Shown here one piece after another: positions 40,708 through 43,406 of a DNA stretch of 43,406 nucleotides. The notes beneath the pieces are model-generated. The model was not told where the DNA came from and ran no database searches. It saw only the letters and a program-made list of their open reading frames with translations. The DNA lies in assembly GCA_022799755.1 (NCBI GenBank), contig JAAWOU010000028.1, positions 1 to 43,406 of the forward strand, read 5' to 3'. The translations under genes and the position numbers were made by a program. The DNA is from Lachnospiraceae bacterium. GTDB taxonomy: Bacteria > Bacillota > Clostridia > Lachnospirales > Lachnospiraceae. Each line of letters begins with the position of its first letter. The first letter of the stretch is position 1.

Positions 40708-43230
40708 ATGACAAAAAGAGAATTTGACAGCATTGCAAAATCATACATTTATCTGGACGGGGCCACCGGATCCAATCTGGTCCGGGCGGGAATGCCCTCC
40801 GGAGTCTGTCCGGAGGAGTGGATTCGAAAGCATCCGGATGTGATGCTTGATCTGCAGAAGCGGTATGTGGCGGCGGGTACGGATATTCTGTATGTGCCTA
40901 CCTTTACCGCAAACAGGATCAAATTAGGAGATTACGGGCTTGCAGACCGGCTGGAGGAGATGATAAAAGATCTTGTGGCCATTTCCAGACAGGCAGTTTC
41001 CGGGGCGGACAGGCCGGTGTACCTTGCCGGAGATTTGACGATGACAGGGGAGCAGCTGTGTCCCGTTGGGGAGATGGAGCTGGAAGAACTGATAGACGTC
41101 TATCGGGAGCAGATAAGGGCTCTGCGGGACGCAGGGGTGGATCTGCTGGCGGTGGAGACCATGATGAGCCTGGCGGAGGCCCGGGCGGCCCTGATTGCGG
41201 CCAAAGAGGTCTGCGATCTGCCGGTGATGGTGACCATGACTTTCGAGGCCGGGGGCAGGACGCTGTACGGGACGGATGCCAGGACTGCCGCCATTGTGCT
41301 GGAGTCTCTCGGCGCTGCGGCAATCGGGGCAAACTGCTCCACCGGCCCGGCTGCAATGAGACAGGTGATTGCCGACATGGCCGGCTGCGTGGAGATTCCG
41401 GTCATTGCCAAACCCAATGCGGGGCTGCCTTTTCTGGATGAGAAGAGACGTACCTGCTATGATATGGACGCGGATACATTTGCGGCGGAAATGAAGCTGC
41501 TGGTGGAGGCCGGAGCGTCCGTTCTGGGGGGATGCTGCGGGACGACGCCGGAGTACATCGGCAAGCTGCGTGACAGTGTTGGGACAGGCCCTGTGCCCGT
41601 GAGGGCCAAGAAGAGGGCCGGGATGCATTATCTCTCCTCGGAGCGCAGGACAGAGGCTTTCGGCCTTGACGGCAGCTTTCTGATTGTGGGGGAGCGCATC
41701 AACCCTACGGGCAAGAAGCTTCTGCAGGCACAGCTGCGGGAGGGGAATTTCGACAGGGTAAGGGAGTTCGCGGAGGAACAGGAGCAGTGCGGCGCGCGGA
41801 TTCTGGACGTGAATATGGGCATGAGCGGCATAGACGAGAAAGAGACCATGCTCCGGGCGCTGGAGGAGGTGGGCAGCGTATCGAAACTGCCCCTTTCCAT
41901 AGATTCCAGCCATGTGGAGGTGCTGGAGGCGGCGCTGCGCCATTATCCCGGCAGGGCGCTGGTGAATTCGGTCTCCCTGGAGACGGAGAAATTTGAAAAG
42001 CTACTGCCGATCGTAAAGAAATACGGCGCCATGTTCATTCTGCTGCCCCTTTCGGACGAGGGGCTGCCAAAAAGCCTGGAGGAAAAGATACATATCATAG
42101 AGACAGTGCTGGAGAGGGCATTTTCTCTGGGACTGAAGAAAGAGGATGTGATTGTGGACGGTCTGGTGTCCACGGTGGGAGCCAACAGGATGGCGGCTCT
42201 GGAGACGCTGGAGACCATCCGCTACTGCCGGGAGAGAGGGCTTGCCACCATCTGCGGCCTGTCCAACATCTCCTTTGGCATGCCGGAGAGGGGGTACGTG
42301 AATGCGGCTTTCCTGACCATGGCCATTCGGGAGGGGCTGACCATGGCCATCGCCAATCCCTCACAGGAGCTTCTGGCCGGCTGCGCGCTGGCATCGGATC
42401 TGCTCCTTGCCAAAGAGAATGCAGATATACGCTATATCGAACATTCCGGCGCCCTGGCCGAGAGAAGAGAGACAAAAAAGGCCAGAGAAACGGCACGGGA
42501 TCCAAGAGAAGCCACCAGTGCCGCAGCGTCCAAAAAGAACACGGGCCAGGAGCCGCGAAGCAAACCTCTCGGTGAAGCGCCCGGGACAGAAGCAGGGAGC
42601 GATTGGCGGAGGGCGCTGTACGATTCCGTTCTGAAAGGAAATCGGAACGGAATCGAGCAGCAGACCAGGGAGGCTCTGGCCCTGGGCGAGGAGCCCTCGG
42701 CTTTGCTGCACGAGGCGCTGCTGCCGGCCATCAATGAGGTGGGCGAGCTGTTTGACAGGGGGAGGTATTTCCTGCCCCAGCTGATCGCCGGCGCAGAGGC
42801 CATGAAGAATGCCATCGGGATCCTGGAGCCGCTTCTGCTCAAAGACGCGGACAGCGCCGATATGCCGGCGGTGGTCATTGCCACCGTGGAGGGGGACATT
42901 CATGACATCGGGAAAAATCTGGTGGCTCTGATGCTGAAAAACCATGGATTTAAGATCATCGACCTAGGCAAGGATGTGCCAAAGGAAGAGATTATCCGGG
43001 CTGCCAGAGAGAACGATGCCAAAATCATAGCACTGTCGGCGCTGATGACTACCACCATGCAGCGAATGCGGGAGGTGGTGGCCTACGCAAAGGCGGAAAA
43101 GGTGGAGGCAAAGATCATGATCGGCGGGGCTGTGGTCACCCGGGAGTATGCGGACGAAATCGGCGCGGACGGATATTCTTCCGATGCCGCAGAGGCGGTG
43201 AAGCTGGCCCGGCGGCTGGCCCAGATATAG
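40708..43230 (+). CDS. metH: Cobalamin-dependent methionine synthase, short form
   Basis: Transfers a methyl group from methyl-tetrahydrofolate to homocysteine through B12. 840 residues from ATG 40708 (GAGGA upstream); ATG 40660 is within the leader hairpin. Domains: homocysteine-binding barrel (1-about 300) with zinc Cys210 (GANCSTGP) and Cys276-Cys277 (GGCCGTTP); pterin-binding barrel (about 320-585, VGERINPTG and DVNMG, SIDSS); a charged linker (about 585-630); B12 cap (about 630-710) and B12-binding domain with His732 in DIHDIGKN. The AdoMet-binding reactivation domain of Escherichia-type MetH (about 1,230 residues) is absent, as in the Thermotoga form. Reactivation would need a separate protein not seen here. 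Confidence 0.95.
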   Translation: MTKREFDSIAKSYIYLDGATGSNLVRAGMPSGVCPEEWIRKHPDVMLDLQKRYVAAGTDILYVPTFTANRIKLGDYGLADRLEEMIKDLVAISRQAVSGADRPVYLAGDLTMTGEQLCPVGEMELEELIDVYREQIRALRDAGVDLLAVETMMSLAEARAALIAAKEVCDLPVMVTMTFEAGGRTLYGTDARTAAIVLESLGAAAIGANCSTGPAAMRQVIADMAGCVEIPVIAKPNAGLPFLDEKRRTCYDMDADTFAAEMKLLVEAGASVLGGCCGTTPEYIGKLRDSVGTGPVPVRAKKRAGMHYLSSERRTEAFGLDGSFLIVGERINPTGKKLLQAQLREGNFDRVREFAEEQEQCGARILDVNMGMSGIDEKETMLRALEEVGSVSKLPLSIDSSHVEVLEAALRHYPGRALVNSVSLETEKFEKLLPIVKKYGAMFILLPLSDEGLPKSLEEKIHIIETVLERAFSLGLKKEDVIVDGLVSTVGANRMAALETLETIRYCRERGLATICGLSNISFGMPERGYVNAAFLTMAIREGLTMAIANPSQELLAGCALASDLLLAKENADIRYIEHSGALAERRETKKARETARDPREATSAAASKKNTGQEPRSKPLGEAPGTEAGSDWRRALYDSVLKGNRNGIEQQTREALALGEEPSALLHEALLPAINEVGELFDRGRYFLPQLIAGAEAMKNAIGILEPLLLKDADSADMPAVVIATVEGDIHDIGKNLVALMLKNHGFKIIDLGKDVPKEEIIRAARENDAKIIALSALMTTTMQRMREVVAYAKAEKVEAKIMIGGAVVTREYADEIGADGYSSDAAEAVKLARRLAQI

Positions 43231-43251
43231 GCCCTAGGCGGCCGAAATATA

Positions 43252-43297
43252 GTGCAGCCGGAAATTGCTCCCCTGTAAGGGCTGGGAGTGGAGAGGC
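43252..43297. repeat. 46-base repeat, copy 1
   Basis: Starts 21 bases after the metH stop. It begins GTGCAGCCGG and ends GTGGAGAGGC, and contains CTCCC...GGGAG around CCC...GGG, so it can fold into a hairpin. It differs from copy 2 only at 43274 and 43276 (T here, C there), both in the apex loop. Confidence 0.85.
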
Positions 43298-43360
43298 GGA
43301 ACTGGAAAACCCCAAACAGCCACGGAACGGCCAGCCCGGGAGAATTTACGGATGCGAACT

Positions 43361-43406
43361 GTGCAGCCGGAAATTGCTCCCCCGCAAGGGCTGGGAGTGG
43401 AGAGGC
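43361..43406. repeat. 46-base repeat, copy 2, at window end
   Basis: 44 of 46 bases match copy 1, with a period of 109 bases. The intervening 63 bases (43298-43360) are not repeated and contain no open reading frame. The copy runs to the last base of the window, so more copies may follow. Confidence 0.85.

Noticed and set aside
43252..43406. CRISPR array
   Set aside because: The repeat is 46 bases with a 63-base interval, only two copies are visible, and no cas gene is present; the interval is outside the usual spacer range.

Overview
The window looks like chromosome from a Gram-positive gut anaerobe of the Lachnospiraceae (Clostridium cluster XIVa). Evidence: moderately high GC, strong AGGAGG-type ribosome sites, lipoprotein signal peptides without outer-membrane partners, a GGGtGRT/iron-sulfur-scaffold gene pair, a LIC_10190-type membrane protein and small DUF4190/DUF2752/Tic20-like membrane proteins. 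Assignment to family is inference; no 16S or typing marker is present.

Layout. 1-3.7 kb: the end of a SAM methyltransferase gene, then a BlaI/BlaR1-like repressor-antirepressor pair behind a four-half-site operator; the repressor carries six 12-residue tandem repeats at its N terminus. 3.7-7 kb: an apparent yybP-ykoY (Mn2+) riboswitch with an overlapping terminator in front of a CaCA cation antiporter, then a Na/Pi cotransporter. 7-13.9 kb: a phosphorelay operon of a receiver-only regulator, a hybrid kinase with Hpt, a second hybrid kinase fused to a DegV/FakB-type lipid-binding domain, and an overlapping SLC13/ArsB-like permease. 14-18.3 kb: a small orphan protein, a DUF1015 protein and glycogen branching enzyme with a long Ala/Lys tail.

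18.3-28.8 kb: an export-type ABC operon with three lipoprotein adaptors, one 946-residue FtsX/MacB-like permease and two ATPases. The second ATPase probably starts at TTG and ends in an AbrB-like domain. An MscS channel and a multi-pass LIC_10190-like protein follow. 29-31 kb: tRNA-Thr(CGU), a bidirectional terminator and a NitT/TauT-type ABC permease and ATPase without a binding protein. 31-36.6 kb: argH, asd, topB and a beta-helix acyltransferase-like protein. 36.7-38.5 kb: the scaffold/GGGtGRT pair, with codon use suggesting high expression and a strong terminator. 38.6-40.5 kb: three small membrane proteins and a convergent lipoprotein. 40.6-43.2 kb: a short-form cobalamin methionine synthase. 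The last 155 bases hold two copies of a 46-base repeat, cut by the window edge.

The best candidates for undescribed biology are the kinase-DegV fusion phosphorelay, the three-adaptor ABC system with an AbrB-tailed ATPase, the repeat-expanded BlaI repressor, the riboswitch-controlled CaCA antiporter and the GGGtGRT pair. All calls come from reading motifs by eye; no database search or folding program was run.
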